From: Fallopia convolvulus
Taxonomy: Eukaryota; Streptophyta; Magnoliopsida; Caryophyllales; Polygonaceae
Direction of reading: 5' to 3'
Assembly (NCBI GenBank): GCA_964016875.1
Contig: OZ024728.1
Span: forward strand, 11,824,272 to 11,888,271
DNA length: 64,000 nucleotides
Shown here: positions 44,787 to 55,197 of the stretch, piece after piece
Layout of the letters: every line of letters begins with the position of its first letter
Numbering within the stretch: position 1 is the first letter of the stretch
Translations under genes and position numbers: made by a program
Notes under the pieces: model-generated
Databases searched by the model: none
Seen by the model: the letters and a program-made list of their open reading frames with translations, nothing else
Told to the model about the DNA's origin: nothing

Positions 44787-45446
44787 ATGGCCAACAACGA
44801 GGAGGATCGAACGTTGCTCGTCATAATTCATAGTGAATACTACCTAATCTCCGATCAAGTGTTGTATCAAGTATTTTCACAAATCGGAGACTTGAAAATC
44901 ATTCAAATAGTAGGTTATGGGTCTCAATTTTATTGGAAAATCCAATTTCAGACTCATGATTCCGCTCTCAAGGCGATTAAATCTCTCTACGGAAGGTGCA
45001 TCTACGAAGGTTGTTATCACCTAGAATTGTTCTTTTGTCCGACAGCCCCCCAACGGCCAATCCCCACCAAGTCAACAGCAGTCGTCGTGCCCGTTGATCG
45101 CATGGCTTCCACGCCAGCGACTTCCGTGTCCGCGGAAACTATCGCCACGCTTGTTACACGTGTGACACCCGCGCCCTCGGTGACCACACCTTCCGCTCCC
45201 GCGGCAACCACAACTAAGAACGGTATAGTTCTTGCCGTACAAGGTTTACGTCGCACCGTAGTCGTTGCACCGCCTCGCCAAGACCCCCTTCCAAAAATTA
45301 GTGTTGCGGCCCTGGTTGAGTATTCGGTTGAGTGGAGACGCCATACTCCTAAGACTGAGCGTATTTTTGCTGTTTTGATTTGTGATTTTGGCGACTACTT
45401 TGCATCGATTGACTCATTTGTGTTCGACCCTAGAGGACCTGATTGA
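44787..45446 (+). CDS. RRM-like protein encoded by the LTR element, 219 aa
   Basis: The ATG at 44787 lies in a good context (TTTCCATGGCC), 33 bases after the 5' LTR; the frame runs 219 codons with no stop. Residues about 1-75 resemble a plant polypyrimidine-tract-binding-protein RRM: DRTLLVIIHSEYYLIS, then QVLYQVFSQIGDLKIIQIVG, then a core QFYWKIQFQTHDSALKAIKS, then LYGRCIYEGCYHLELFF. PTB proteins bind pyrimidine-rich RNA and control splicing. A Pro/Thr/Ala-rich low-complexity region (about 80-165) and a tail of unknown nature follow. There is no retroviral domain. I infer capture from a host PTB-type mRNA. Whether it is expressed is unknown. Confidence 0.65.
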   Translation: MANNEEDRTLLVIIHSEYYLISDQVLYQVFSQIGDLKIIQIVGYGSQFYWKIQFQTHDSALKAIKSLYGRCIYEGCYHLELFFCPTAPQRPIPTKSTAVVVPVDRMASTPATSVSAETIATLVTRVTPAPSVTTPSAPAATTTKNGIVLAVQGLRRTVVVAPPRQDPLPKISVAALVEYSVEWRRHTPKTERIFAVLICDFGDYFASIDSFVFDPRGPD

Positions 45447-45510
45447 CGCTTCTGCAACCTCCTCCTGATTTCCACCTCGAGGACGAGTCGATTCTCACCG
45501 GGGGAGTGAT

Positions 45511-45878
45511 TGATACGCTATAATATTAGGTTAATTAGTTTTGAAATATGGTTGTTTCCTTTTATTTAGGGATTTGGTTTTATCTTTTAGTAATAATATC
45601 TTTTTAATATTTTGGCAATTAGGTTTCCTTATTATCTAGATATTAGGTTATTATAAATACCCTTTAAGTTGTTATCAAATCAATCAATGAAAATCAAGTT
45701 ATTTGCCCTAATTTTCCTTAGCTCTCTTTTATCTTTACGTTCTTGAGATTTGAGTCCACCTCGGACCCGTCTCGCCACCTTGACCAACAAGGTTCCTTGA
45801 GACTCGTGTCCACCTCGAACCGTTCTCGCCCCCTTAACCAACAAGGGTCCGATACGAATCCACCTCGGGTTCGTATTA
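45511..45878 (+). repeat. 3' LTR of the RRM-bearing element
   Basis: Matches the 5' LTR but is about 54 bases longer because the segment around 'gtccacctcgga...ccaacaagg' (45757-45850) is present twice. Scattered substitutions elsewhere show this is older than the Tekay insertion. Confidence 0.85.
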
Positions 45879-45883
45879 TATAG

Positions 45884-46290
45884 CTAGGGAGCATAAAAGA
45901 TAGTTGGGCTTCGTGGCAAGGTTCGATTGGATTAGGACTTATCTGCCTTCTTGAGAAAGTGCATTGGCTTTCCATTTGGTCAATTGGGTTTTTGTTTTGC
46001 CAATTGTTTCCTTAAATGTTTCCTGATTTACTCGCCCATTAATGATTGGACACCCTAAATACATATCTAGATTAGTCATGACCGTAATTCCTAGTGTTTG
46101 TTGGATTTTGCTCTTTTGATGATTATCGACATTTTTGGAAGTTTGAAAGACAGATTTATGATAATTAACTCGTTGTCTTGATATGACACATTACTCTTCA
46201 ATGAACTCTATTGTCAGTGCACAAGCTCGTTGGTTTACTTTTGTAAATATAATAATATCGTCTGTAAAGACAAGAAATGAAACTTTAGTC
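45884..46290 (-). mobile_element. L1-type LINE, minus strand, 5' remainder
   Basis: Continues the L1 broken by the RRM-bearing element. On the minus strand it encodes the RT catalytic segment VFTDDIIIFTKVNQ (46230-46272), then YLGCPIING and QLTKWKANALSQEG (about 45960-46050). The copy stops around 46290, so it is 5'-truncated. I could not find a convincing target duplication. Confidence 0.85.
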
Positions 46291-47474
46291 AACAAGCCAG
46301 CAAGAAATGAATGCAGATGTCTTATACACATAATCAACTACATTAATAACCCATCAATCATGTAAAAAAATTAAAAAAATCACAACAAATTAAGTCTCTT
46401 AATTTATTTCTAAGTTTTTTATAACATGAATAAATACAGAAATATTAGCAAAACTCATCGTTCGTCCCGAGATTTTTATGTTAGTTGCGGAGTTCACCAT
46501 CAAGGCTTTCTTTTTAAGAAGGGAATAAAAACGCACAGCAAAAGTTGGACGATCGCAGCCGTCAAATTGAGCTCCCACGTTTCAATCTCTTCCCCTGTCT
46601 CCTCGAGCCTGTTGTGACAGTTTCCTCCACGTGGCATTTAACTGCAAATCAAATCCGGAGTTGAGGTCCGCTGCACCAAGATCGCAATTCACCAAAATAC
46701 CCTCCAGCTTTTCAGATTCGCCATCCTAGTGCGACAAGGCAAAAGGTGAAAACAACCGCTTTCTTCTTCTTCTCGTGCAAGTGAGAGACTGAGCTTCGTT
46801 CGATGCTTTTGAAGCTCGCTGGATAGGCAAGAATCACGAGCTCTCGTTTCTTCTCTTGAATTTTACCCGTTGAAAATTCTTTTTATCTCCGAATGTGTTG
46901 TGCTTCAGATTTTGCTGTGATCTGAGTCTTGTTTGCTGGTGAAATTTTGCGTTATGTTTCTTCAGCTTAGGTGTTAGGGATTCTGCGTGTTCTGCAAAAT
47001 TTCTCTCTTTCTAATGGTTTATTGTCTCTCTGAATTGTTCAGGTGTGTTAATTCACTTTTGTTCGCTCTCTTAGCCTTGTTTCACTTCCATTGATCGCCT
47101 TAGGGTTCTTCGTCTGGGTGCGAGTGGATTTGCTCAAGTTCGTTAATTTGGACTACTATATGTTCATTCTCTAATCAAATTTTCTGTTTCTCTAGCATCC
47201 TGTGCTGGTTGATTGCTGACTTTTTGTGTTGGTTGCTTCGTTTGTTTACAATAGTTGCCCAATTGCTCGAGCATAATTCTATATAAAGGAACTGTTTTTC
47301 TCAAAAGGAAAAGGCTCATTGTTTCATTCTAAAATGGCTAAGGTTGTTACAGTAGGCTGCAATATTTAATGGCCCCTTCATATCTTTGTGTAGGTTGACA
47401 AGTTTCCTAGATTGCACAAAGTTTGGATCTTGTTTGAAGCTCGACATTGTAGTTTGAATTCAAGTGGCTTTGTT
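46291..47474 (+). promoter_or_regulatory. DEK upstream region and 5' leader
   Basis: 46291-46620 shows no gene. The likely transcription start lies near 46750, where CT-rich leader-like sequence begins. A 5' leader intron probably ends at the acceptor TTTGTGTAG (47385-47393), leaving 81 bases of leader before the ATG. Confidence 0.5.
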
Positions 47475-50400
47475 ATGGGTGAGGAAGAAGCAAAGGCCAG
47501 CATAAATAATGCAGTGGGTAAGACGAAGTCAGAGGATAAATTAGAAAAACCTGTAATTGATGAAAAGGAAGAGCAGAATGGAACTACTGCAATGGAAGAA
47601 GACACTAAAGAGGAGGCAGAGGTTGATTCAAAGGAAAAATTAGATGCAGACATGAAAGATGAGGGAATGGATGAAGGAAAGGAGGACACCAAGAAAGAGG
47701 AGGAGGCGGGGAAGGAAGAGCCAAAAGCTGAAGTGATGGTAGAGGAGAAAGTTTCCACTGAAGGTGAAACAGGAGATAAAAACGATGAGAAAGTTGACGA
47801 GTCTCAAGAGAAAACAGGTGTCTCTGAAGAGATTAATGATGAAAAAGTGGAGATGAAAGAGAGGACAGGTGATGCTGAAGAGAGCCAGGAGGATGAAGAG
47901 ATGGAAGCTGTTGTTGAAGAGAGCAAGGAGGAAAAAGAGAGGGCGGTTGACATAGAAGAGACCAAGGAGGAAACAGAGAGGACAGTTGACGCCGAAGAGG
48001 TCAAGGTGGAAAAAGGGAGGACAGGTGAAGCAGAAGAAAGCAAGGAAAAAGAGATGGCAATTGACACAGAAGAGGTCAAGGAGGAAACAGAGAGGGCAGG
48101 TGAAGCAGAAAAGAGCGATGAGGAAAAGGAGGAGATCAAAGAGAGCACAGAGGAGAAAGGATCGCAGAAGCGCAAGAGAGGGCAAAGTGCTGCAGTGAAA
48201 TCTGAAGATGCGGCAAAGAAAGATGACGAAGAAGAGGAATCGGAACCAAAAACACCACTAAGCGATCGCCCTGTGCGTGAGCGTAAATCTGTTGTAAGGC
48301 TAGTTGCAATCATTGAGAAAGATACAAGCAGGGATCTTCACATTGAAAAGGTGCTTCAAATGTTGTTTTTTGACACAAATGTGAACTTCTCATCTTTGAT
48401 TGGATGCTTATTCTCATCGTCTTTCTTAAAAATGTGCAGGGTCGTGGCACTCCACTTAAAGATATTCCCAATGGTATGTTACTTATGCTGACTTGTTTTG
48501 CTTCTTCCCCCTTTAATGTGGGCTGTGTTTCATTGGAATCCCACCAGCATTCATATTTATTTGGAACATTATACTTCCTCAGTTTCTTTGTATGCATACC
48601 TCATTTTTTTTTAATCTTTTCTTTACTACAGTTTATAGGAATTGTGGTGCAATATGACACTGCTTGTTGTCTAGCTTTATCTAAGAACCCAACATTAGCC
48701 ATAGAACTGAATTCTTCTAACTAGCCCTTCTCTTTAGTATGTGAGATATTTCTAATACAAGACATATGTAGCAGTTAATTCTTAGGATGTCTAATTGCTC
48801 AACAGTGCAACATTTTGGAACGCATATATGGAGGCTAGTATAGTAGCATTTTCGATCATTTTATGGTGATTAGTATGATCAGCTGATATTACAAAAAAAC
48901 AAAGAAACTTTTAGTACCAAGGCATTCTTTCTGAAATTTTCTTCTCTGGTGCTCCAACTCCTCAAAGTTTCAATTTACCTTGCTAAATGTGAGATGGGAA
49001 CATATCTTATATTTTGTACCACTGTGAGTATGTGGGTATGGTGATCTCATCTTTGATTTTATAAAAGTTTTTCAATCTTCTTCATAACAATGGTTCTGGT
49101 GTCTCTTGCATTTAGCACATGTGATCAGATCCGAAAACCTCTACCTTCAAAACCTCATTACTTTATTTCACTTCCTAGCAATGTGGTTTGAGTTTTTTGT
49201 TCTCAAAGATGAGGGAATAAATTGAGCTCCATATCTTGTGATATAGTGAATGTTTGAGGCTGCATGTATATTGAGTCTGAGACAATTTTTTTTTGTAAAG
49301 GAGAGGGATCGTATCCCATTTCTTTATTCTTCTGATAAAGACCCAAGTCCTGCCAATGTTTCATGCAACTGCTCAGTTTTCCAGGGCCTATGTAAAAACA
49401 ATTGTACTGATTCTACTGTGTTTATAAGCATTTCTTTTTTCCAGGTTCATGTATATTAAAGTGAACTATCTGAATTGTGATTTTCTTTACCTGGAAAATA
49501 TTTAGGATTTAGAATTCTTGTGATGGAGAAGATGGTACTCAGAGATCTGTAGCAAATTCTCTCTCTTTTTTTTTTGTTCCATTGGTGGTCTCTTCCCATC
49601 TTGTCATTTCAAAGAAAAATTTGAGAAACTAAGAATTGTTGTGATCAGTCAGTAGGTCAGCAGTAATTCTACAAATCAAGAAATAATGCCCTCTTATTTG
49701 AACAAATGTATTAAGTCCTCTCTTTGGGCTGTTATGGTAATGATCTCCTGCAACTTGACTTTATTGCTAGGACATGTTTTAGGGCATTGGCTTGTGATAC
49801 TTCATACTTCTGTCAGTTCTGTTTCAATTTGTTATTGCTTCTATTGTAAGGGATAGTTTTGTGATGTTCTATTCATCAGTTGAGAATAATTAATTTTCTT
49901 ATGACGTTGACCAACATTGGTTTACATTCTGCAGTTGCCTACAATCTGTCCAGAAGGAAAGCAGAAGACACTTTTAAATTGCTCCATACCATTCTATTTG
50001 GGAGAAGAGGGAAGGTACTGGAAAAAGGAAACCTATATGTTTACATTTTCTTGTCAGAATTTCAATACAACAATAAGATGAAAATTGCTGTCAGTCTTGA
50101 GACCTTAGAAACCTTGATCAGCAAGTGATGTTTGTTTGGTGGATGTTGGACCTTTGAACTGCTCTCTTGGTCAGTCTAATTAGTGTCAACAATTAGGGAT
50201 ACTGCACATTATTCATTTGTTGATTAATGATACTGAGCTTTGAAGTTTGCGTGCAGCTTGTATTATCTTACTTAGGATTGCTTTTTAACTTCATGCAGGC
50301 AACTCAAATCAAGAGCAACATATTACGTTTTTCTGGCTTTGTGTGGCATGATAATGAGGTAAAAGTTCATTCATCATGCAGGCTCTGTATGTAAGTTCTG

Positions 50401-53400
50401 CTTGTGAAGTATATGATCTTTTAGTATCATGTCCATCTACATCATAGTTATTGTATTTCCACGGATTTATCTTGTGTGGCATAGTGCTATATTCATGTAC
50501 TCCATACTTGGATATAGTTAAGGTTTAGGTGTTCCTTCTCAATAATCAGAGCGCATTTATCATAGGACATCTTGCTACTTTTCATCCATTTTCACTAGTG
50601 TATATGATATGTGCACAGCCAAGTGTGGTTGGTTTTGGCTTATCTGTGCCATTGGTCATCATCAGGAAAATCCTAAACCTACCAATATGTGGACGTGTGT
50701 AATTGTGTATAGCAGTGAGGTCTCACTATTTTAAAGTAGGAAAACTTATAACACCAGTTTGGCTACAATAACTTATTATTTTGGAGGAAGGAATAAAAGA
50801 TTAATTGGGTGATCAGGATCAATATACCATGTAGCCAATGTACCATTAATTGCATTATATATGGATGGATGGATGAGGTGTAGCTGACTTCAATTTTTGG
50901 ACAACGTCAACATCAACTTCAATTTTAGGTAAATGATGAAATACTTGTTTGTTTTTTCTTAACAAAATTTCAGGAGAAGCAAAAGATGAAAGTGAAGGAG
51001 AAGTTGGACAAATGTGTCAAAGAGAAACTGTGGGAATTTTGTGACATTCTTGACATACCTATTACCAAGACTACTACGAAAAAGGTTTGCTATCATCCTT
51101 TTAAAGCATACACTTCCAGTGCAACTATTAGTTGCAAAATTATTTTCTATTCGCATCCATATAAAGCATACAAGTTCCTTCTGTAAATCATATTACTATA
51201 AAGCAACTTTTTCTCTTTATGAATGCACATAAGACATGGCGTGCGTTTACTGCTGAAGCTTAGGCAAGAGAAGGACCAGGGATGGTATTAAGACTAGTGC
51301 AAGATCAAATCCCAATGCCAAATTTCTATTTAGTCTATCAAGTTGTAGCTGCAAATTGTATTCTTCTCCTAAAAAATTTGATGACCTATGCCATTGCAAC
51401 TTTGTCCGTAGTCATTTTTGCAAACATCTTTCTTGTAGGAAGACACTGTTGCAAAGCTTCTGGACTTTTTGATGGCCCCTCATGCTACAACCACCGATTT
51501 ACTTGCTGAGAAAGAGCAGGTTCTTTCTTCAATCTTTGGAGCAGATTGCTAGATTTGATTCTTGTGTAGAATTTTTTTGCTAATCATGTTTTATCCCCGT
51601 CAGTCAAGCAAGGGGAAAAAGCGTGTTAGGGATGGCAGTGCGTCAAGATCCAGGAGCGCATCCACAGGACGCTCTACCAAGGTGTAAATTGTCTTTCATT
51701 CTGGATATTACTTTTCATGAAAGTTACATCCATGCCAATCATAAATCTCATATTGGCATTAATCTAACTGTTAGAGCAAAATTTCTCCCAAGGGATTTGA
51801 TTTTCTATCAGGAGTTAATTTGGGTAGCAAAGAACTGTGAGCACTATGTCAAATTTGTGGTTTCGTCTAATCTTCTGATTTTGCATAGGTGAATTAAGTT
51901 TCTATATTCCCGCCGTTGTTATGTTTGCAGAGCCGGAAAAAGAGGGATGATACTTCTAAAAAAGATGGGAGGAAGAGCACTTCTGATACAGAAGATGATT
52001 CCGAAGAAGGGGAAGAGAATGGCGAGGAAGAAGAGGATGGTGCATCAGAAGGATCAGAGGATGGGAAATCCGAGCCTTCTAAAAGAAAAGGGAAAAATGA
52101 TGCATCTGAGGAGGAGTCTGAAGAAGAAACTGACAAGGCCAAGAAATCTAAGAAAAAATCTTCTAAGAAAGAATCTTCTTCCAAAGAAAAAACCAAGGAA
52201 ATTGCGAGCCCTAAGAAGTCTACCCCACAGTCTAAAGGAACATCAAATAGGTCGTCATCAAAGTCTTCGAAGGTCAGTGAAGTTAGTACCAGTCCAAAGG
52301 TATTCTCAAGGAAGAAAAAAAATGACGAAGGAGCTAAGGAGAAGCTTTCAGCTTCAAAGACATCTGCATCAAAGGAGAAGTCTGGTAAATCCTTGATTCT
52401 CTGATGTATCTGTAGCATTCACATTTTAATTTTCATACAAAACAAGTTAGTTTATTATCAACCCTTAACTGGATTGAAAGATGTATGAATAGGCTTAATT
52501 TTCATCTTAATTTTTGAAATGTAGGTAAAAAGGCTGTAAAAGGAAAGGAGAAGCAGAAGGACGGTAAAACAAAGCCAACTGACGACGAGCTGAAGAATGC
52601 CATTTCTGAAACACTCAAAGAAGTTGACTTCAACACGGTTAGTTTGTGCATCCACATTCACATTTTTGACACATAGTATTTATATAATTCAGTGTTTGTT
52701 CTGCATGTATGATTTTATTATGAAATTACCTTTAATTCGCTGTCTTGCCAAACAATATAGCTTTGAGTAGCTTTCAATGTGAATTAGTTCATAAATTTTT
52801 AAGCTGCTTTTCTAACATAAAGTTGTTGAAACACTTGTCGTGGACATAAGTGATACATATAAAGACATAGAAGTGAAATTCAATCCAAACATGATCACTC
52901 GCTGCACACACCAAAACAGCGTTTGGCCAAACTTGATTCCTCACAGAATGCCTGGGTCAAAACTTAGTTTTAAGCCTTAATAAAGGGTGAATTCCTTGTA
53001 TAGTCCCTAACCTATCACATAAAGTTCTTATTAGTCCCTAAGCTTTACAAATGTTTTTTTAGGTCCCTAACCTTTGAAAAGTGTTACTATTTGGTGCTTT
53101 TTCATTTTAGACTTTCAGTTTAATTACAACCAAACACCCAAACTTTATATTTATTTTTGTCATAATACCAATATTTATTTATTTTCAAAAAAATACCTCA
53201 ATCTACACATTTTAGGAAACAATAATAAATTATCACTCCCTATTTGCTCCTTTTTTCAAAAAAATAGTACTTTTCATAAAAAAAAACATAATTTTAAAAA
53301 TAAAATGTGAGTTATAAATATTTATTTCCCTGTTATTGAATTTAATAGTTATTAAAATATTTTATAAAATTAAAAAAATTCTTATATTGCCCTCTTATTG

Positions 53401-55197
53401 AATTTAATAAAATCACCCCTTATTTACCCTTTGTTAAAAAAACTAGAAATGTTTTTTAACAAAGGGTAAATAAGGGGTGATTTTTTTATATAAAAATTTC
53501 TTTTACCAATTTTTTATGAAGTTTATAAAATAATTGCAAAAAAAATTGATGGATTAAAAAATCACTTTACTAGTTTTTTTTTAACAAAGGGTAAATAAGG
53601 GGTGATTTTTTTTATATAAAAATTTCTTTTATTAAATTTTTATGAAGTTTATAAAATAATTGCAAAAAAGTGATGGATTAAAAAATCACTTTATAAAAAA
53701 TTTATAAATAATGGGTAAATAAATAGGGGAAGTTAGATTTTTTTTTTGTGAAAATTTGTTTTTTTTATAAAATGTTTTAATAACTATTAAATTCAACAAG
53801 AGGGCAATAAATATTTATAACTCACCTTTTATTTTTAAAATTATGTTTTTTTAATAAAAAGTACTATTTTTTTAAAAAAGGAGTAAATATGGAGTGATAA
53901 TTTATTATTTTTTCCTATAATGTGTAGATTGAGGTATTTTTTTGAAAATAAATAAATATTGGTATTATGAAAAAATAAATATAAAGTTTGGGTGTTTGGT
54001 TGTAATTAAACTTAAAGTCTAAAATGAAAAAGGACTAAATAGTAATACTTTTCAAAGGTTAGGGACCTAAAAAAACATTTACAAAGGTTAGGGACTAATA
54101 AGAACTTTATGTGATAGATTAGGGACCATGGAAGAAATTCACCCCCTTAATAAATTATCTGATGTTTCTGAATCATACTAAGTAGGGCCTAATGCCCTTA
54201 TTTATATATGTAATTCTTCTACCTTCGATCACCACATGGTGATTTTAGATAATCTTCCTCACAAGCCTGACAACCCCAGCACATCCTCAAATGCCACAAC
54301 CCCACACCCCTTCCTTGAAATTTGCCAATGTTTTTCTTTGCGGTGTATCAATATACCATGAATTGTTGTCATTTCATTGCAAAAAAATAGCACAAACTTA
54401 GGCATGTTGCATCTATTGGCATGAACTTCTGAAATTCCGCAAAAGATCCCAATTTTTGGGTTTGTTAAGCCTAGTGGCACAATCCTAGCTAGTGACGTGT
54501 CTTGCAGCATTTTGTATGATGTAAATTTTGTTCGATTACATGTAGAGTAACACTTCGATACAAGAACACTTGGACAAATCTTCATTTTCACCAAAACATA
54601 TGCCAACCACTGCTGGTGCCACCATGTGAATCTATACCAATTTTTTTTAGCAAATTATGCCACTGTTCATAACCAACCCTTAATGTTTGCAATTTTTTTT
54701 TTTTGCAATTTCCCTTTATCTGAAGTCTAACCAACTCTGACATTAGTGCTCGATATAAAGGATTAATTGTATAACTTGGCGCTTCTGCTTATGTATATCA
54801 GCTTTGTCACAAGTGACTACTGCCTTGTCTAGTTGGTGTCTTCTAACTCATTATTGAAAATATTACAGGCTACCTTCACGGACATACTGAAGCTACTAGG
54901 TCTGTAATTTCATCTATTCTACACATTTTCAAGTTTCTAAATTGTTAAATCAATACCTGATTAATGAGATAAGCCATCTGTCTGTATCTTGTGTACTAAC
55001 TAAATGTTTGGATATGTCTCACAGCCAAGCGTTTCAACACTGATTTGACACCCCAGAAATCATCCATCAAGCTCATGATACAAGATGAGCTCAATAAATT
55101 GGCTGATGAAGCTGATGACGAGGAAGAAGATGACGACAATGCTGATACCAAGAAGGAAGAGGCCAAACCTGCTGCTGAACAAGGGGTTGAGGCCTGA
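47475..55197 (+). CDS. DEK-domain chromatin protein, 11 coding exons, 696 aa
   Basis: Coding exons with GT-AG borders and consistent phase: 47475-48350, 48440-48473, 49935-50014, 50299-50358, 50974-51084, 51439-51519, 51604-51681, 51931-52384, 52525-52637, 54869-54899, 55025-55197. The total is 2091 bases, 696 residues. Residues 1-292 are acidic/Lys-rich repeats. About 293-414 is the conserved DEK core (GRGTPLKDIP, AYNLSRRKAEDTFKLLHTIL, KVKEKLDKCVKEKLWEFCDI). A Ser/Lys/Glu linker follows, then the DEK C-terminal domain (about 604-667). Plant DEK proteins, such as Arabidopsis DEK3, bind histones and shape chromatin and flowering or stress responses; which paralogue this is cannot be told. Exon borders were set by eye. 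A 1.16-kb transposon lies in intron 9. Confidence 0.9.
52985..54144. mobile_element. MULE-type element with 385-bp inverted repeats in DEK intron 9
   Basis: 1160 bp. The left arm (52985-53370) and right arm (53760-54144) are inverted copies, with GGGTGAATTCCTTGTATAGTCC against GGGTGAATTTCTTCCATGGTCC at the tips. CCTTAATAAA flanks both sides (52975-52984 and 54145-54154), a 9-10 bp duplication as for Mutator-like elements. The centre contains a tandem duplication of about 120 bp (53459-53583 and 53584-53695). No coding sequence. Confidence 0.9.

Larger units (their letters stand above)
44440..45878 (+). mobile_element. Small non-autonomous LTR retrotransposon carrying an RRM-like gene
   Basis: Direct repeats 44440-44753 (314 bp) and 45511-45878 (368 bp) both begin TGATACGCTATAATATTAGG and end near CGTATTA. 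757 bp lie between. A purine-rich GGGGGAGTGAT abuts the second repeat as a polypurine tract. After the first repeat comes ATTGGTGCTTTCATCC, a primer-site-like sequence seen in plant Ty3/gypsy elements. Target duplication is AATAG (44435-44439) against TATAG (45879-45883), one mismatch. It is inserted in a minus-strand L1 whose RT reading resumes on the far side. No gag, protease, RT or integrase is present. Confidence 0.85.

Noticed and set aside
42752..46400. Target duplication for the minus-strand L1
   Set aside because: Candidate sequences beside the poly-A and near 46300 (both with 'gcagat') do not match well enough to claim.
47640..48313. Long minus-strand frames opposite DEK exon 1
   Set aside because: They mirror the Glu/Lys repeat codons of the acidic DEK exon, giving Phe/Leu- or Ser-rich products; no homology.
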